Assembly (NCBI RefSeq): GCF_900187565.1
Contig: NZ_FYED01000007.1
Location: forward strand, 289,240 to 353,239
DNA from: Pseudomonas sp. Irchel 3A7
GTDB taxonomy: Bacteria > Pseudomonadota > Gammaproteobacteria > Pseudomonadales > Pseudomonadaceae
Direction of reading: 5' to 3'
DNA: 64,000 nucleotides
Part shown: piece by piece, positions 34,718 through 44,893 of the stretch
Numbering within the stretch: the first letter of the stretch is position 1
How the letters are laid out: every line of letters starts with the position of its first letter
Notes under the pieces: generated by a model
The model's database searches: none
What the model was told of the DNA's origin: nothing
The model's input: the letters and a program-made list of their open reading frames with translations, nothing else
Program-made: the position numbers and the translations under genes

Positions 34718-36505
34718 ATGTCTTTTAACCACTACTACCAAAGCGAACTGACCGCACTCCGCCAGTTGGGCCGTCGTTTCGCCGAGCGTAGTCCGGCATT
34801 GGCACCTTTCCTGGGCCAGCCCGGACGTGATCCGGATGTAGAGCGGTTGCTTGAAGGCTTCGCGTTTTTGACCGGGCGTCTGCGGCAGAAACTTGACGAC
34901 GAATTGCCGGAGCTGTGCCAGTCGTTGATGCAGTTACTGTGGCCCAACTATATGCGACCGTTGCCGGCGTTCAGCATTTTGCAGTTTGCTGCATTGACGC
35001 GTTCGGAACCGGCATTTGTGGTTGAACGCGACACACCGGTGGAGAGTGTGCCGATCGACGGTATGCGTTGTCGTTTTCGCACGTGCTACTCGACCGAAGT
35101 CTCAGCGCTGAATCTTATCGGGCTGAATTATTCGGCCAAAGGCGATGGTTCGCTTTTGAGCTTGCGACTAGAGATGAGCACTGACGGCCATTTTGGTGAG
35201 CTGGCGTTGAATCGTTTGCGCCTGCACTTCACGGGCGAACGCTACATCAGCCAGATGCTTTACCTGAGCCTGTTGCGTCATCTGCATGGCATCGAGTTAG
35301 TCCCGTTGGATGGTGCCGGCAAGCCAATCGCTGGGGTGAAAGACATGCCGATGGCACTCCGGTTACCTGGTAGTCACGTGCAACCGGTAGGTTTTGCCGA
35401 AGAAGACGCATTGGTGCCTTACCCGTTGAATACCTTCCGTGGTTATCGCTACCTGCAGGAGTATTTCGCTTTCCAGGACAAGTTCCTGTTCGTCGATATC
35501 AACGGACTCGACCTGCTCAAGACTTTATCCGAAGACAGCATGAAACAGGTGCGAGGTTTGGAGTTGCGCTTTGATATTCGCAAGAGCGCATCGCAGCAAC
35601 TGTGTCCGACCCTGGACAACATAAAGCTCCACTGCACACCGATCGTCAATCTGTTCACACACGACGCGCTGCCAGTGCGTCTCGACGGCAAACAAGATGA
35701 GCACTTGCTCCTGCCAGCCGAGTACGACCCGCAACACTGCGGGGTGTTTTCGGTTGAAAGCGTCACCGGATGGAGAACTGGGGGGCTGGGTAATCGGGAG
35801 TATGTGCCGTTCGAATCCTTCGAGCACGATCCAAGTTTCGATGTGCCGGTCAGCCGCCCGCATTACAGCGTTCGCCAGCGTTCATCCTTGCTTCACGACG
35901 GTCTTGATACCTATCTGAGCTTCGGCATTCAACATTGCGAAGTACAGGAAACGCTCTCGGTCGAGCTGATGTGCACCAACCAAAACCTGCCGCGCAAGTT
36001 AAAGCCCGGTGACATCAACCAGCCTTGCAGGCAGACGCCCGAGTTCCTGCGTTTTCGCAACATCACTTCGGTCACATCATGTTTTGCGCCGCCGCTCAAT
36101 CAGGACTTCCTCTGGAAGCTGATAAGCAATATGTCGCTCAACTATCTGTCCCTGGCCGACGTCAATGCTTTGAAGCTGATTCTCGAAACCTACGACCTGC
36201 CACGCTACTACGACCAGCAGGCTGAGAAAGTCAGCAAGAGGCTGCTCGGCGGGCTGAAGTCGATCAAGCATCAGCATGTCGACAGATTGCACCGTGGATT
36301 ACCGGTACGAGGCTTGCGCACCGAACTGGTCATCGACCCACAGGGGTATATCGGTGAGGGCGATCTGTTCGTGTTCGCTTCGGTACTCAACGAGTTTTTC
36401 GCACTTTACGCCAGCCTCAATTCGTATCACGAGCTGCGGGTAATCAGCACACAAGGAGAGGTCTATCAATGGACACCGCGCATGGGGCTTCAGCCCCTGC
36501 TTTAA
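34718..36505 (+). CDS. tssF: T6SS baseplate protein TssF
   Basis: 595 residues, a gp6-like wedge protein that forms a complex with TssG, TssE and TssK. The N-terminus, MSFNHYYQSELTALRQLGRR, and LPELCQSLMQLLWPNYMRPL are strong family markers. An in-frame ATG at 34706 would add four residues; 34718 is chosen because a GGA sequence sits about seven bases before it. The last 37 bases overlap tssG, which points to translational coupling. Confidence 0.95.
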   Translation: MSFNHYYQSELTALRQLGRRFAERSPALAPFLGQPGRDPDVERLLEGFAFLTGRLRQKLDDELPELCQSLMQLLWPNYMRPLPAFSILQFAALTRSEPAFVVERDTPVESVPIDGMRCRFRTCYSTEVSALNLIGLNYSAKGDGSLLSLRLEMSTDGHFGELALNRLRLHFTGERYISQMLYLSLLRHLHGIELVPLDGAGKPIAGVKDMPMALRLPGSHVQPVGFAEEDALVPYPLNTFRGYRYLQEYFAFQDKFLFVDINGLDLLKTLSEDSMKQVRGLELRFDIRKSASQQLCPTLDNIKLHCTPIVNLFTHDALPVRLDGKQDEHLLLPAEYDPQHCGVFSVESVTGWRTGGLGNREYVPFESFEHDPSFDVPVSRPHYSVRQRSSLLHDGLDTYLSFGIQHCEVQETLSVELMCTNQNLPRKLKPGDINQPCRQTPEFLRFRNITSVTSCFAPPLNQDFLWKLISNMSLNYLSLADVNALKLILETYDLPRYYDQQAEKVSKRLLGGLKSIKHQHVDRLHRGLPVRGLRTELVIDPQGYIGEGDLFVFASVLNEFFALYASLNSYHELRVISTQGEVYQWTPRMGLQPLL

Positions 36506-37485
36506 GCGGGCTGAGCCGGGCAATTAGAGAATATTCACTGTTTCAGGCTGTGCGACTGGTGATTGATCGGCTGCGCGAGATATATCCGCATCTGAGCGAA
36601 GACCAACTGTACGACCAGCTGGAATTCCAGGCTAATCCGAGCCTTGGTTTTCCCGGTAGCGACGTGGACCGTGTGGAGTTCTTTGAAGAGCACGGGCAGA
36701 TGCGCGCGCGGTTGCGATTCAACCTGATAAGCCTGGTGGGTTCCGGTTCACCGCTGCCTGCGTTTTATGCCGAACAGGCCTTGAGGGACGGCGAAGAGGG
36801 TAACCCGACCCGCAATTTCCTCGATCTGTTTCATCACCGATTGCAACGGCTGATGTGGCCGATCTGGCGCAAGTACCGATATCACGCGGGCTTCCAGAGT
36901 GGTGCCCTCGATTCTTTTTCTTCGCAACTGTTTGCCCTGATAGGTCTTGGTGGCGAAGAGATCCGCAAGGCCCGGGAGTTGAATTGGAAGCGCTTGCTGC
37001 CGTACCTCGGTCTGCTCAGTCTGCGAGCGCACTCGGCAGCCTTGATCGAGGCAGTACTACGTTACTACTTCAAGCACGCCGAGCTGACCATTGAGCAATG
37101 CATCGAGCGTCGCGTCGCGATTCTCGACGAGCAACGCAATGGCCTCGGGCGCAGCAACAGCAAACTCGGTGAAGACCTGGTACTGGGCGAGCACGTTCGC
37201 GATCGAGGCGGAAAATTCCGGATTCATATTCGCCAACTCGACTGGCAACGCTTTCATGAATTCCTGCCGCTCGGTTTCGGCTATCAGCCGTTGTGTGCGC
37301 TGGTGCGATTCACCCTGCGTGATCCGCTCGACTACGACATTCGTCTGGCCCTGCGTCAGGAAGAAATTCGCGAGCTGCGCATCGGTGAGCTGAATGTCTG
37401 TCATCTGGGTTGGACAAGTTGGCTGGGCCGCGAACGCGCCGACGGCGTGGTGACACTGAGCAGTAAAAACTCATTAAGGATGTGA
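36469..37485 (+). CDS. tssG: T6SS baseplate protein TssG
   Basis: 338 residues (the gp53/gp7-like partner of TssF). Typical pieces are FQAVRLVIDRL near the start, FQANPSLGFPGSDVDRVEF, and NFLDLFHHRLQRLMWPIWRK; the C-terminus LNVCHLGWTSWLG is also characteristic. It begins inside tssF with AAGGAGAGG as ribosome site. clpV follows after only three bases. Confidence 0.95.
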   Translation: MDTAHGASAPALSGLSRAIREYSLFQAVRLVIDRLREIYPHLSEDQLYDQLEFQANPSLGFPGSDVDRVEFFEEHGQMRARLRFNLISLVGSGSPLPAFYAEQALRDGEEGNPTRNFLDLFHHRLQRLMWPIWRKYRYHAGFQSGALDSFSSQLFALIGLGGEEIRKARELNWKRLLPYLGLLSLRAHSAALIEAVLRYYFKHAELTIEQCIERRVAILDEQRNGLGRSNSKLGEDLVLGEHVRDRGGKFRIHIRQLDWQRFHEFLPLGFGYQPLCALVRFTLRDPLDYDIRLALRQEEIRELRIGELNVCHLGWTSWLGRERADGVVTLSSKNSLRM

Positions 37486-37488
37486 GCA

Positions 37489-40095
37489 ATGATCACTGTG
37501 GACCTGCAACAGCTTATCCAGGCGCTTGACGCCGAAAGCCGTCACGACCTGGAAAGCTCTGCCGAGCGCTGCATCGCCCGTGGTGGCAGCAAAGTGCTCG
37601 TCGAGGATTTTCTGCTGGCGTTATTGGAGCGCCCACAAGGTTTGCTAGGTCGTGCCCTGCAAGACGCTGAAGTAGATGCCAGTGAGTTGGCGGTCGCGTT
37701 GCAATTGCGAGTCGAGAGCACCGCTTCGCAGCGACCTGTGTTTGCACTGGAACTGATTCAATGGCTACAGGATGCCTTACTGCTGGCAACTCTCGAGTTG
37801 GGTGAGAGCGTGATTGGACAGGCCTCACTGATCCTCTCTTTGTTGTGCAATCCACTGCGCTACGCCGGTAGCCGTTACCAATTGTTGCTCGCGAGGCTGA
37901 ACATTGAGCGAATTAAAGAATTCGCGTTATCCCGGATTGAGCCGCCAGCCACCGGCAAACCGGTTGGATCCGCTGAATCCTTATTGGAACGCTTCACTCA
38001 CAACCTGACTCAACAAGCCCGTGACGGCAAATTGGACCCGGTGTTGTGCCGCGATACTGAGATCTGTCAGATGGTCGATATTCTCGCCCGTCGTCGCAAG
38101 AACAATCCGATCGTGGTCGGCGAAGCGGGCGTGGGGAAAACGGCCATTGTCGAAGGCCTGGCATTGCGCATCGCTGCCGGTGAAGTACCGCCGGTGTTGA
38201 AAGGTGTTGAGTTGTTGTCCCTGGACATGGGGCTATTACAGGCCGGCGCCAGCATCAAAGGTGAGTTCGAGCGGCGCCTCAAGGGTGTAATTGATGAAGT
38301 CAAGGACAGGCCAAAGCCGGTGATCCTGTTCATCGACGAAGCTCATGCGCTGATCGGCGCGGGAGGCAGTGCCGGTGGTTCCGATGCGGCCAATCTGCTC
38401 AAGCCAGCGCTGGCTCGTGGCGAGTTGCGAACCATCGCCGCCACGACCTGGACGGAGTACAAGAAATACTTCGAAAAAGACCCGGCCCTGGCCCGACGTT
38501 TTCAACCCGTGCAATTGCATGAACCAACTATCAGCGAAGCCGTGACAATCCTTCGCGGGCTGGCTCCGGTGTATGAGAAGAGCCACGGCATTTACCTTCG
38601 CGATGACGCTGTGGTGGCAGCGGCTGAATTGTCTGCTCGCTACCTGACCGGTCGTCAACTACCGGACAAAGCCGTTGATGTTCTCGACACTGCATGTGCC
38701 CGCGTGCGTATCAGCCTGGCTGCTGCTCCGCAAAGTCTGGAGCGTTTGCGTGGCGAACTGGCTGAAGGTGTCCGCCAGTGTCAGGCCATGTGTCGGGACG
38801 CCGAGGCGGGATTGCTGATTGATCATAAGGTGCTGGCCGCCCTGCAAGAACGCCTCGTCCTGGTTGAGTACGAAAGGGCTGAACTGGAGTCGCTGTGGAC
38901 TGAGCAAAAGGAACTGGCCGAACGTCTGCTGGATCTGCGTCAGCAACTGGCAAGGGCCCGGGAAGAAGCTGTCACTAGAACAGTTTCAAATGAGGAGCAG
39001 GCACCGGACATCGAAGTTCTGGGAGTTGCGCTCAACGAAGTCCATCGCAACTTGACTGATTCGCAAGTCAGACAACGCCTGGTGAGTTTTGAAGTGTGCC
39101 CGCGTCTGGTGGCTGAAGTCATTAGTGCCTGGACGGGAGTGCCGTTGTCTCAACTGGCCCTTGAGCACAACGCCAGGATCGCCAGCTTTGCTACTGACCT
39201 GCGCAATCGTATTCGTGGTCAGGAACAAGCCATCGAGATACTGGATCGCTCGATGCGTGCGACAGCCACCGGCCTGAACAATCCTGAAGCGCCAGTGGGC
39301 GTATTTCTGCTGGTTGGCCCGAGTGGCGTCGGCAAGACCGAAACCGCGCTGGCGCTAGCGGATTTGTTGTATGGCGGCGATCGTTTTATTACAACCATCA
39401 ACATGTCGGAGTTCCAGGAAAAGCATACCGTCTCTCGCTTGATCGGAGCGCCACCTGGTTATGTCGGTTACGGGGAGGGCGGCATGCTTACCGAAGCCGT
39501 GCGTCAGAAGCCGTATTCCGTTGTATTGCTTGATGAGGTCGAAAAGGCTGATCCGGACGTACTTAACCTGTTCTACCAAATCTTTGACAAAGGCTTGGCC
39601 AACGATGGGGAAGGGCGCCAGATCGACTTTCGAAACACGCTCATTCTGATGACCTCCAATCTGGGTAGCGAGCGGATCAGCGAGCTGTGCGAAAACGTTG
39701 CACGACCACCCGTGCAGGAGCTCGAAGCCTCCATTCGCCCGATTCTCATCCAACACTTCAAGCCGGCGCTGCTGGCACGCATGCGCATAGTGCCGTATTA
39801 CCCGGTCAGTGGACCGGTACTCTGTGAACTGATCGAGGTCAAGCTTGGCCGCTTGAGAGAGCGCCTGCATCGTCGTCAGCTGGATTTCGGCTATTGCCAG
39901 AACCTTGTCGATCACTTGGCCGGGCTTTGCACGCAAAGCGACAGCGGTGCCCGTCTGATTGACCAGTTGCTGGATCGGCATGTGCTGCCCCGGGTGGCTG
40001 ACCGCTTGCTTGATGCAATGGCAACCGGTGATCACTTCACACGTGTTCATGCGACGCTGGATGTTGATGCCGGCGTCATCTGCGAGTTCGCTTGA
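37489..40095 (+). CDS. clpV: T6SS sheath-recycling AAA+ ATPase ClpV (TssH)
   Basis: 868 residues. An N-terminal Clp domain (1-150) recognises contracted sheath; the first AAA+ module has Walker A GEAGVGKT at 211-218 and ILFIDEAHALIGAG, and the second, near residue 610, has VGPSGVGKTETAL and VVLLDEVEKADP. The coiled middle domain lies at about 410-530. The closing residues form the ClpB-type small domain. Its stop is followed within one base by the sigma-54 activator's ATG. Only one ClpV is present, as normal for a T6SS. Confidence 0.97.
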   Translation: MITVDLQQLIQALDAESRHDLESSAERCIARGGSKVLVEDFLLALLERPQGLLGRALQDAEVDASELAVALQLRVESTASQRPVFALELIQWLQDALLLATLELGESVIGQASLILSLLCNPLRYAGSRYQLLLARLNIERIKEFALSRIEPPATGKPVGSAESLLERFTHNLTQQARDGKLDPVLCRDTEICQMVDILARRRKNNPIVVGEAGVGKTAIVEGLALRIAAGEVPPVLKGVELLSLDMGLLQAGASIKGEFERRLKGVIDEVKDRPKPVILFIDEAHALIGAGGSAGGSDAANLLKPALARGELRTIAATTWTEYKKYFEKDPALARRFQPVQLHEPTISEAVTILRGLAPVYEKSHGIYLRDDAVVAAAELSARYLTGRQLPDKAVDVLDTACARVRISLAAAPQSLERLRGELAEGVRQCQAMCRDAEAGLLIDHKVLAALQERLVLVEYERAELESLWTEQKELAERLLDLRQQLARAREEAVTRTVSNEEQAPDIEVLGVALNEVHRNLTDSQVRQRLVSFEVCPRLVAEVISAWTGVPLSQLALEHNARIASFATDLRNRIRGQEQAIEILDRSMRATATGLNNPEAPVGVFLLVGPSGVGKTETALALADLLYGGDRFITTINMSEFQEKHTVSRLIGAPPGYVGYGEGGMLTEAVRQKPYSVVLLDEVEKADPDVLNLFYQIFDKGLANDGEGRQIDFRNTLILMTSNLGSERISELCENVARPPVQELEASIRPILIQHFKPALLARMRIVPYYPVSGPVLCELIEVKLGRLRERLHRRQLDFGYCQNLVDHLAGLCTQSDSGARLIDQLLDRHVLPRVADRLLDAMATGDHFTRVHATLDVDAGVICEFA

Positions 40096-40096
40096 G

Positions 40097-41623
40097 ATGG
40101 GGGTAATGCTCGCTCAAACGCCTCAATCGCTGGCGTATGCCGAAGCCTTGCTGGATCAATTCGCCAGTTTGTCTCAGGCGGCGGACAGCGCTGTATTGCT
40201 GGGTGACTTTCTTCGTGCAGTGACGCAACTGAGTGATTGCGAGCTGGCGCAATTATATTTGCTTGACGCAAACCACGGCTGCCTGGAACTGAACTCCGAA
40301 CACCTGAACGGCATTTTGCAGCCTCGGGACAGGGCGGACTTCCCGATGGATTTCAACGATGCGCAACTGCTGCAATACGCCCTGCGCCAGAACCGCGTGG
40401 TGTGCCTCGACTCCTTGAGTGACAGCTTGTACGAAACCAGTTTTTTGCCGCTCCAGAGCAAACCATGGAAATCGTTGTTGTGTGTGCCTCTGCTAAATCG
40501 GCAAAAGGGCGTTGAGGGTTTAGTGCTCTGTGCCAGCCGCCAACACGTTGATCTGCAAGGGCTTGCCGAGTCACTGGGTCAATTGGGCTCGTTTGTACTT
40601 AGTCAGCTGCAACTGCTGCAACGGCTGCGTCTGCCGTCTGGCAACACACGATCTGCATCAGACAGCGTCCCGAATGCCAGCGGTTATGGACTGATAGGCA
40701 ATAGTCCGGCCATGCGCCGAACCTATTTGCTGATCAGTAAGGTCATGCATAGTCCTTACACCGTGTTGTTGCGCGGCGAGACGGGTACTGGCAAGGAAGT
40801 GGTTGCGCGGGCAATTCACGATGGTGGTCCTCGGCACTCTCGACCACTTATCGTGCAGAACTGCGCGGCATTCGCCGAAAACCTCTTGGAAAGTGAACTG
40901 TTCGGCTACCGAAAAGGTGCCTTCACCGGTGCCGACCGCGATCGCGCCGGGCTGTTCGATGCGGCTAACGGCGGCACCCTGTTCCTGGATGAAATCGGCG
41001 ATATGCCGTTATCCCTGCAAGCCAGGTTGTTGAGGGTTTTGCAGGAGGGTGAGGTTCGGCCGCTGGGTTGTAACGATACCCATAAGATCGACGTACGCAT
41101 TATCGCGGCGACCCACCGTGATCTGGCGTTGCTGGTCAGGGAAGGAAAATTCCGTGAGGACCTGTACTACCGTCTCGCGCAATTTCCAATCGAACTGCCG
41201 GCCCTGCGTCAACGCGCAGGTGACATCCTCGATCTGGCCCGGCATTTCGCTGAAAAGGCCTGCACATTTTTGCAACGCGATAGCGTGCATTGGTCTGAGG
41301 CGGCGCTGAGTCATCTGGCCGCTTATGCCTTTCCCGGCAATGTGCGCGAACTCAAAGGACTCGTCGAGCGTGCGGTGTTGCTGTGCGAGGGAGACGAATT
41401 GCTGGTCGGACACTTTTCTCTGCCTATGGATGCAATTACGCAAGATAGCAGCCTGCACTTGCGCGAGCGCCTTGTGCAGGTCGAACGCAGTCTGGTGATC
41501 GATTGTCTGCGTAAAAACAACGGCAATCAGACGATTGCTGCCCGGGAGCTCGGGCTGCCGCGCCGTACGCTGTTGTATCGCCTCGCACGTTTGAACATCA
41601 AGCCAGGTGATCTCGATGGTTAA
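40097..41623 (+). CDS. Sigma-54-dependent activator of T6SS (Sfa2-like)
   Basis: 508 residues: an N-terminal GAF-like sensor (about 15-170), an AAA+ core with Walker A GETGTGKE at 227-234 and the sigma-54 contact loop GAFTGA at 274-279 intact, and a Fis-type helix-turn-helix at the end ([20 protein letters not shown]). It therefore should activate sigma-54 promoters. In P. aeruginosa the gene at this place is called sfa2. ATG 40097 starts one base after the clpV stop; ATG 40106 is an alternative. The GAF signal is unknown. Confidence 0.93.
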   Translation: MGVMLAQTPQSLAYAEALLDQFASLSQAADSAVLLGDFLRAVTQLSDCELAQLYLLDANHGCLELNSEHLNGILQPRDRADFPMDFNDAQLLQYALRQNRVVCLDSLSDSLYETSFLPLQSKPWKSLLCVPLLNRQKGVEGLVLCASRQHVDLQGLAESLGQLGSFVLSQLQLLQRLRLPSGNTRSASDSVPNASGYGLIGNSPAMRRTYLLISKVMHSPYTVLLRGETGTGKEVVARAIHDGGPRHSRPLIVQNCAAFAENLLESELFGYRKGAFTGADRDRAGLFDAANGGTLFLDEIGDMPLSLQARLLRVLQEGEVRPLGCNDTHKIDVRIIAATHRDLALLVREGKFREDLYYRLAQFPIELPALRQRAGDILDLARHFAEKACTFLQRDSVHWSEAALSHLAAYAFPGNVRELKGLVERAVLLCEGDELLVGHFSLPMDAITQDSSLHLRERLVQVERSLVIDCLRKNNGNQTIAARELGLPRRTLLYRLARLNIKPGDLDG

Positions 41624-41699
41624 TCCTCTGGCTACGGATGATCGGTTCCCTGAGTCCGCTCAACCGGTTCCAACCTCTTTTGTCTTTCGGAGACCTCGC

Positions 41700-41840
41700 A
41701 TGCCTGTTCGTCACTGGCAGGCCGCTTTGCTGGCGCTCGTCGTTTTATTCGGTGTTGGCGGCTGTGGCGGTAACTATAAGTACAACGACAACACCTATCG
41801 CCCCTTGGGTGATCCACAGGCAGTCAATCGCGGCAAGTAA
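41700..41840 (+). CDS. Tiny predicted lipoprotein within T6SS operon
   Basis: A 46-residue protein, PVRHWQAALLALVVLFGVG then GC at residues 21-22: a signal segment ending in a lipobox, with acylated Cys22. The mature part, only about 25 residues, is GGNYKYNDNTYRPLGDP and a short tail. GGAG lies before the ATG; a longer frame (41607) overlaps the activator gene. P. aeruginosa has an unnamed small gene (orfX-like) at the same place. The function is unknown; an outer-membrane or periplasmic role near TssJ is only a guess. Confidence 0.8.
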   Translation: MPVRHWQAALLALVVLFGVGGCGGNYKYNDNTYRPLGDPQAVNRGK

Positions 41841-41857
41841 ATACAGGGAGCACCACC

Positions 41858-43048
41858 TTGGAACTGGTTTTAGAAATGCTGAACAACAAACAGTTCGTGC
41901 CGACCGATTTGTGCCAGAAAACTTTCACACAGTCTGGTGGATTGATCGGTCGGGGCGAGGATTGCGACTGGGTTATTCCCGACCGCAAACGTCACCTTTC
42001 CAGCCACCACGCAATGATCAGCTATCACGAGGGCGTGTTTTACCTGACCGATATCAGCAGCAACGGTATCCAGGATCAAGTCAGTGGTACCCCACTAATG
42101 AAGGGGGAAGCGATTCGTATCGAGACCGGCAGTATTTATGCGTTGGGCGACTTCGAGATCCACGCGCGACTGAGTCATGACTCTGCATTCTCAGGCGCCG
42201 AAGCCTGCCGTCCTTCCAGGACAGGCAACATCATTCCTGATGATGTGTTCCTTGAGTTCGATCCGTTGAGGGGCATTGATCAGATGGAGCGTTCTTGCTA
42301 CGAGCTCGATGAACTGAAGGACTTCGAAGTGCCGTTTCAAGCACCCATGCAATGCGCCGACTATGCACGCATCGACATGGAAAATCTGACGGTACCGCAG
42401 CTGGTTGAAACTCCGTCAGGACCCGCATCAGTCAGGCCCAAGGTAACCGAGCCTCAGCGTGAGGATTTCTGGGAGCGCTTCGGTGCCGCACTGGGAGTAG
42501 ATCTCAAGGGCCTCGACCCTGTCGCCCGCGAAGCAGTAGCGCTCGATGCCGCCCGATTGCTCAAGCAAAGCGTCTGCGGCTTACAGCAAAGCCTGCGCAC
42601 CCGCAGCGAGCTGAAAAACGAGTTGCGGCTTGCCCAGACGACCCTGCAAGGGTCACCCACAAACCCGCTGAAGATCGGCGTTGGTGCAGGTGAGGCGCTG
42701 GGGATGCTGTTGGCCAATAAACCAGGCCAATTATCAGCAGAGCAAGCGATCTCTCGTGTTTTCCGTGATCTACAGGCGCACCAAGTGGCGTTGCTGGCCG
42801 GCAGTCGCGCAGCGCTTCGAGGGACTCTGGAGCATCTCTCACCACAACAGCTGACCTTGCGTTTCGAGCGCGATAACAAGTCACTGATCGCCACTTCCGG
42901 TAGCCGTTGGAAAGCCTATGGCCGTTACCACCAGGCCCTGCTACAGGATGACGACTGGAGCGAGCGCTTGCTGACGAGAGACTTTGCACTGGCCTATGAA
43001 GAGCAGATTCGCCTGATCTCCACTCTCCATTCTGACCTCCAGGGATGA
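41858..43048 (+). CDS. T6SS FHA-domain protein (TagH/Fha)
   Basis: 396 residues. The FHA domain (about 1-95) has GRGEDCDWVIPD and the SSHHAMISY motif that binds phosphothreonine, then ISSNGI. The C-terminal 190 residues (from about FWERFGAALGVDLKGLDP) are the TagH-type domain. It is the likely target of the kinase and phosphatase at the end of the operon, giving post-translational control of the system. The start is TTG 41858 with CAGGGAG eight bases upstream; the next ATG would delete the first beta strand of the FHA fold. Confidence 0.92.
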   Translation: MELVLEMLNNKQFVPTDLCQKTFTQSGGLIGRGEDCDWVIPDRKRHLSSHHAMISYHEGVFYLTDISSNGIQDQVSGTPLMKGEAIRIETGSIYALGDFEIHARLSHDSAFSGAEACRPSRTGNIIPDDVFLEFDPLRGIDQMERSCYELDELKDFEVPFQAPMQCADYARIDMENLTVPQLVETPSGPASVRPKVTEPQREDFWERFGAALGVDLKGLDPVAREAVALDAARLLKQSVCGLQQSLRTRSELKNELRLAQTTLQGSPTNPLKIGVGAGEALGMLLANKPGQLSAEQAISRVFRDLQAHQVALLAGSRAALRGTLEHLSPQQLTLRFERDNKSLIATSGSRWKAYGRYHQALLQDDDWSERLLTRDFALAYEEQIRLISTLHSDLQG

Positions 43049-43554
43049 CACACATGTCGCGCCGTTGGACTGTTTCAATCAATGCGCTGACCGGTCTCGC
43101 AGCGCTGCTGTTGCTGGCTGGTTGCTCGGTGTTATCGCCGTATTCCGGTATGACCAAACTCAATCTGAAGCTGACCGCCAGTGATCAACTGAATCCGGAT
43201 CTCCATGGGCGTCCATCTCCGATTGTCGTGCGCTTGCTCGAGCTGAAGCACCCGGTTGCGTTCGAGAACGCCGACTTCTTCAGCCTTTACGAGCGCGCGG
43301 CGTCATCCCTGATGCCGGATCTTGTGACCAGTGAAGAGCTACAGCTACGCCCCGGGGAAACTGTAGAACTCAAGCTCAGCGTGCAAGGGGAGAGTCGCTA
43401 CGTCGGCATCCTCGCTGCCTACCGTGACCTACCTGAAACCAGGTGGCGCTTCACCGTGCCACTCACGTCTGGGGGAATTACCAACTCGGACCTCAAGCTC
43501 GACCATGCAGGGATTCGCAGCAGCAATGAAACTCTTGCCAAGGCAGGTGATTGA
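43045..43554 (+). CDS. tssJ: T6SS outer-membrane lipoprotein TssJ
   Basis: 169 residues with a lipoprotein signal ending LAGC (lipobox, Cys27). It anchors the membrane complex by binding TssM in the periplasm. A beta-sandwich core (LNLKLTASDQLNPDL, PIVVRLLELK, ETVELKLSVQGESRYVGILA) fits the transthyretin-like TssJ fold, with the VRLLELK/ADFFSLYE signature. ATG 43045 overlaps the fha stop by ATGA; ATG 43054, nine bases past AGGGA, is an equally likely start. Confidence 0.93.
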   Translation: MTHMSRRWTVSINALTGLAALLLLAGCSVLSPYSGMTKLNLKLTASDQLNPDLHGRPSPIVVRLLELKHPVAFENADFFSLYERAASSLMPDLVTSEELQLRPGETVELKLSVQGESRYVGILAAYRDLPETRWRFTVPLTSGGITNSDLKLDHAGIRSSNETLAKAGD

Positions 43555-43556
43555 AC

Positions 43557-44888
43557 ATGCATACCCATAAAGTCTTGTGGCAAGAAGGCATGTTGCTGCG
43601 TCCGCAGCACTTGCAGCACAGCGATCGCTACCACGACCATCAGTTGAAAGCCCGAACACAGCTTGTAGGCAGTTACATCTCGGGTCTCCTGAACCTGGAA
43701 ATCGATCTGCAGTTTCTCAAGATGGGGAAAGTGGTTCTCAACTGTGCCTCGGGGATCCTGCCGGATGGCAGTCTCTTCGAAGTGGGAGGCAGCACCAGAC
43801 CCCTCATCCTGGACATACCTGCCAACACCGTCAATTCACCCATCTATCTGGCGTTGCCGCTAGTGACCGGCAACCATGTCGAATCACGCCGTCCGGAGCA
43901 AAGCGACGTACTGGCGCGTTACATCGCCTATGAAATTGAGATCGCCGACTCCAATGCGGGAGACGGTTGCACCAGCACGGTGAGTTGCGCCCGTCCGGAC
44001 TTGCGCTTAATGCTAGGCGAACAGCAAAACGATCAGGCCTTTGTAAAGCTGAAAGTCTGCCAAGTACTCGACACCACTCCCGATGGTGTGATCACCCTAG
44101 ATCCGGATTTCGTGGCGACGTACCTGCAGGTGCACTCGTCCAGCTATCTGCTCTCTTGTCTGAAAGAGGTCATCAGCATGCTCGGCCATCGGGGGGACGC
44201 CATTGCCGAGCGGATTCGCTCCAATGGCAAGGTGGGGGGCGCGGAAGTGGGCGATTTCATGATGCTGCAATTGATCAACCGTACCGAACCACTGTTGCGT
44301 CATTACCTCACCAGGGAGCAGCTTCATCCTCAAGAGCTGTACTGCATACTGCTGACCCTGCTGGGCGAACTGGCTACTTTCTCCAGCGAAAGCAAGCGCC
44401 CTGGACTGGACAGTCGCTATGAGCACAGTGACCAGGGCACAAGCTTCCGTAAACTCATGGAGGCGATTCGTCAGGTTCTATCGATGGTGCTGGAACAGCA
44501 TGCCGTCGAGTTGCCGATGCAGGCGCGTCAGTACGGAATCATTGTTTCGCCGTTGCACGACCATAAATTACTGGGCTCGGCCTCGTTCGTACTCGCCGCC
44601 AGTGCTCAATGCGATGGCGAAGAACTGCGTCATCGATTGCCGGCGCACCTCAAGGTCGGTCCGGTGGAGAGCATCCGTCAACTGGTCAATCTTCATTTGC
44701 CGGGTATCAAAGTCAGGCCATTACCGGTAGCCCCGCGACAGATCGCGTTCCACGCCAACAAAACCTATTTCATCCTCGAACTCAGTTCCGAATACCAGAC
44801 ACAACTCGAACGCTCTGGCGGCTTTGCGTTCCATGTCTCCGGTGAATTCGCCGAGCTCGAATTGAAATTCTGGGCCATCAGGAACTGA
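43557..44888 (+). CDS. tssK: T6SS baseplate-membrane connector TssK
   Basis: 443 residues, linking the baseplate to TssL/TssM. The start MHTHKVLWQEGMLLRPQHLQ and HSDRYHDHQLKAR are the strongest markers of the family. The C-terminal domain ends FHVSGEFAELELKFWAIRN. ATG 43557 is used; the codons before it overlap tssJ. A short gap of five bases leads to tssL. Confidence 0.96.
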   Translation: MHTHKVLWQEGMLLRPQHLQHSDRYHDHQLKARTQLVGSYISGLLNLEIDLQFLKMGKVVLNCASGILPDGSLFEVGGSTRPLILDIPANTVNSPIYLALPLVTGNHVESRRPEQSDVLARYIAYEIEIADSNAGDGCTSTVSCARPDLRLMLGEQQNDQAFVKLKVCQVLDTTPDGVITLDPDFVATYLQVHSSSYLLSCLKEVISMLGHRGDAIAERIRSNGKVGGAEVGDFMMLQLINRTEPLLRHYLTREQLHPQELYCILLTLLGELATFSSESKRPGLDSRYEHSDQGTSFRKLMEAIRQVLSMVLEQHAVELPMQARQYGIIVSPLHDHKLLGSASFVLAASAQCDGEELRHRLPAHLKVGPVESIRQLVNLHLPGIKVRPLPVAPRQIAFHANKTYFILELSSEYQTQLERSGGFAFHVSGEFAELELKFWAIRN

Positions 44889-44893
44889 GCAAC

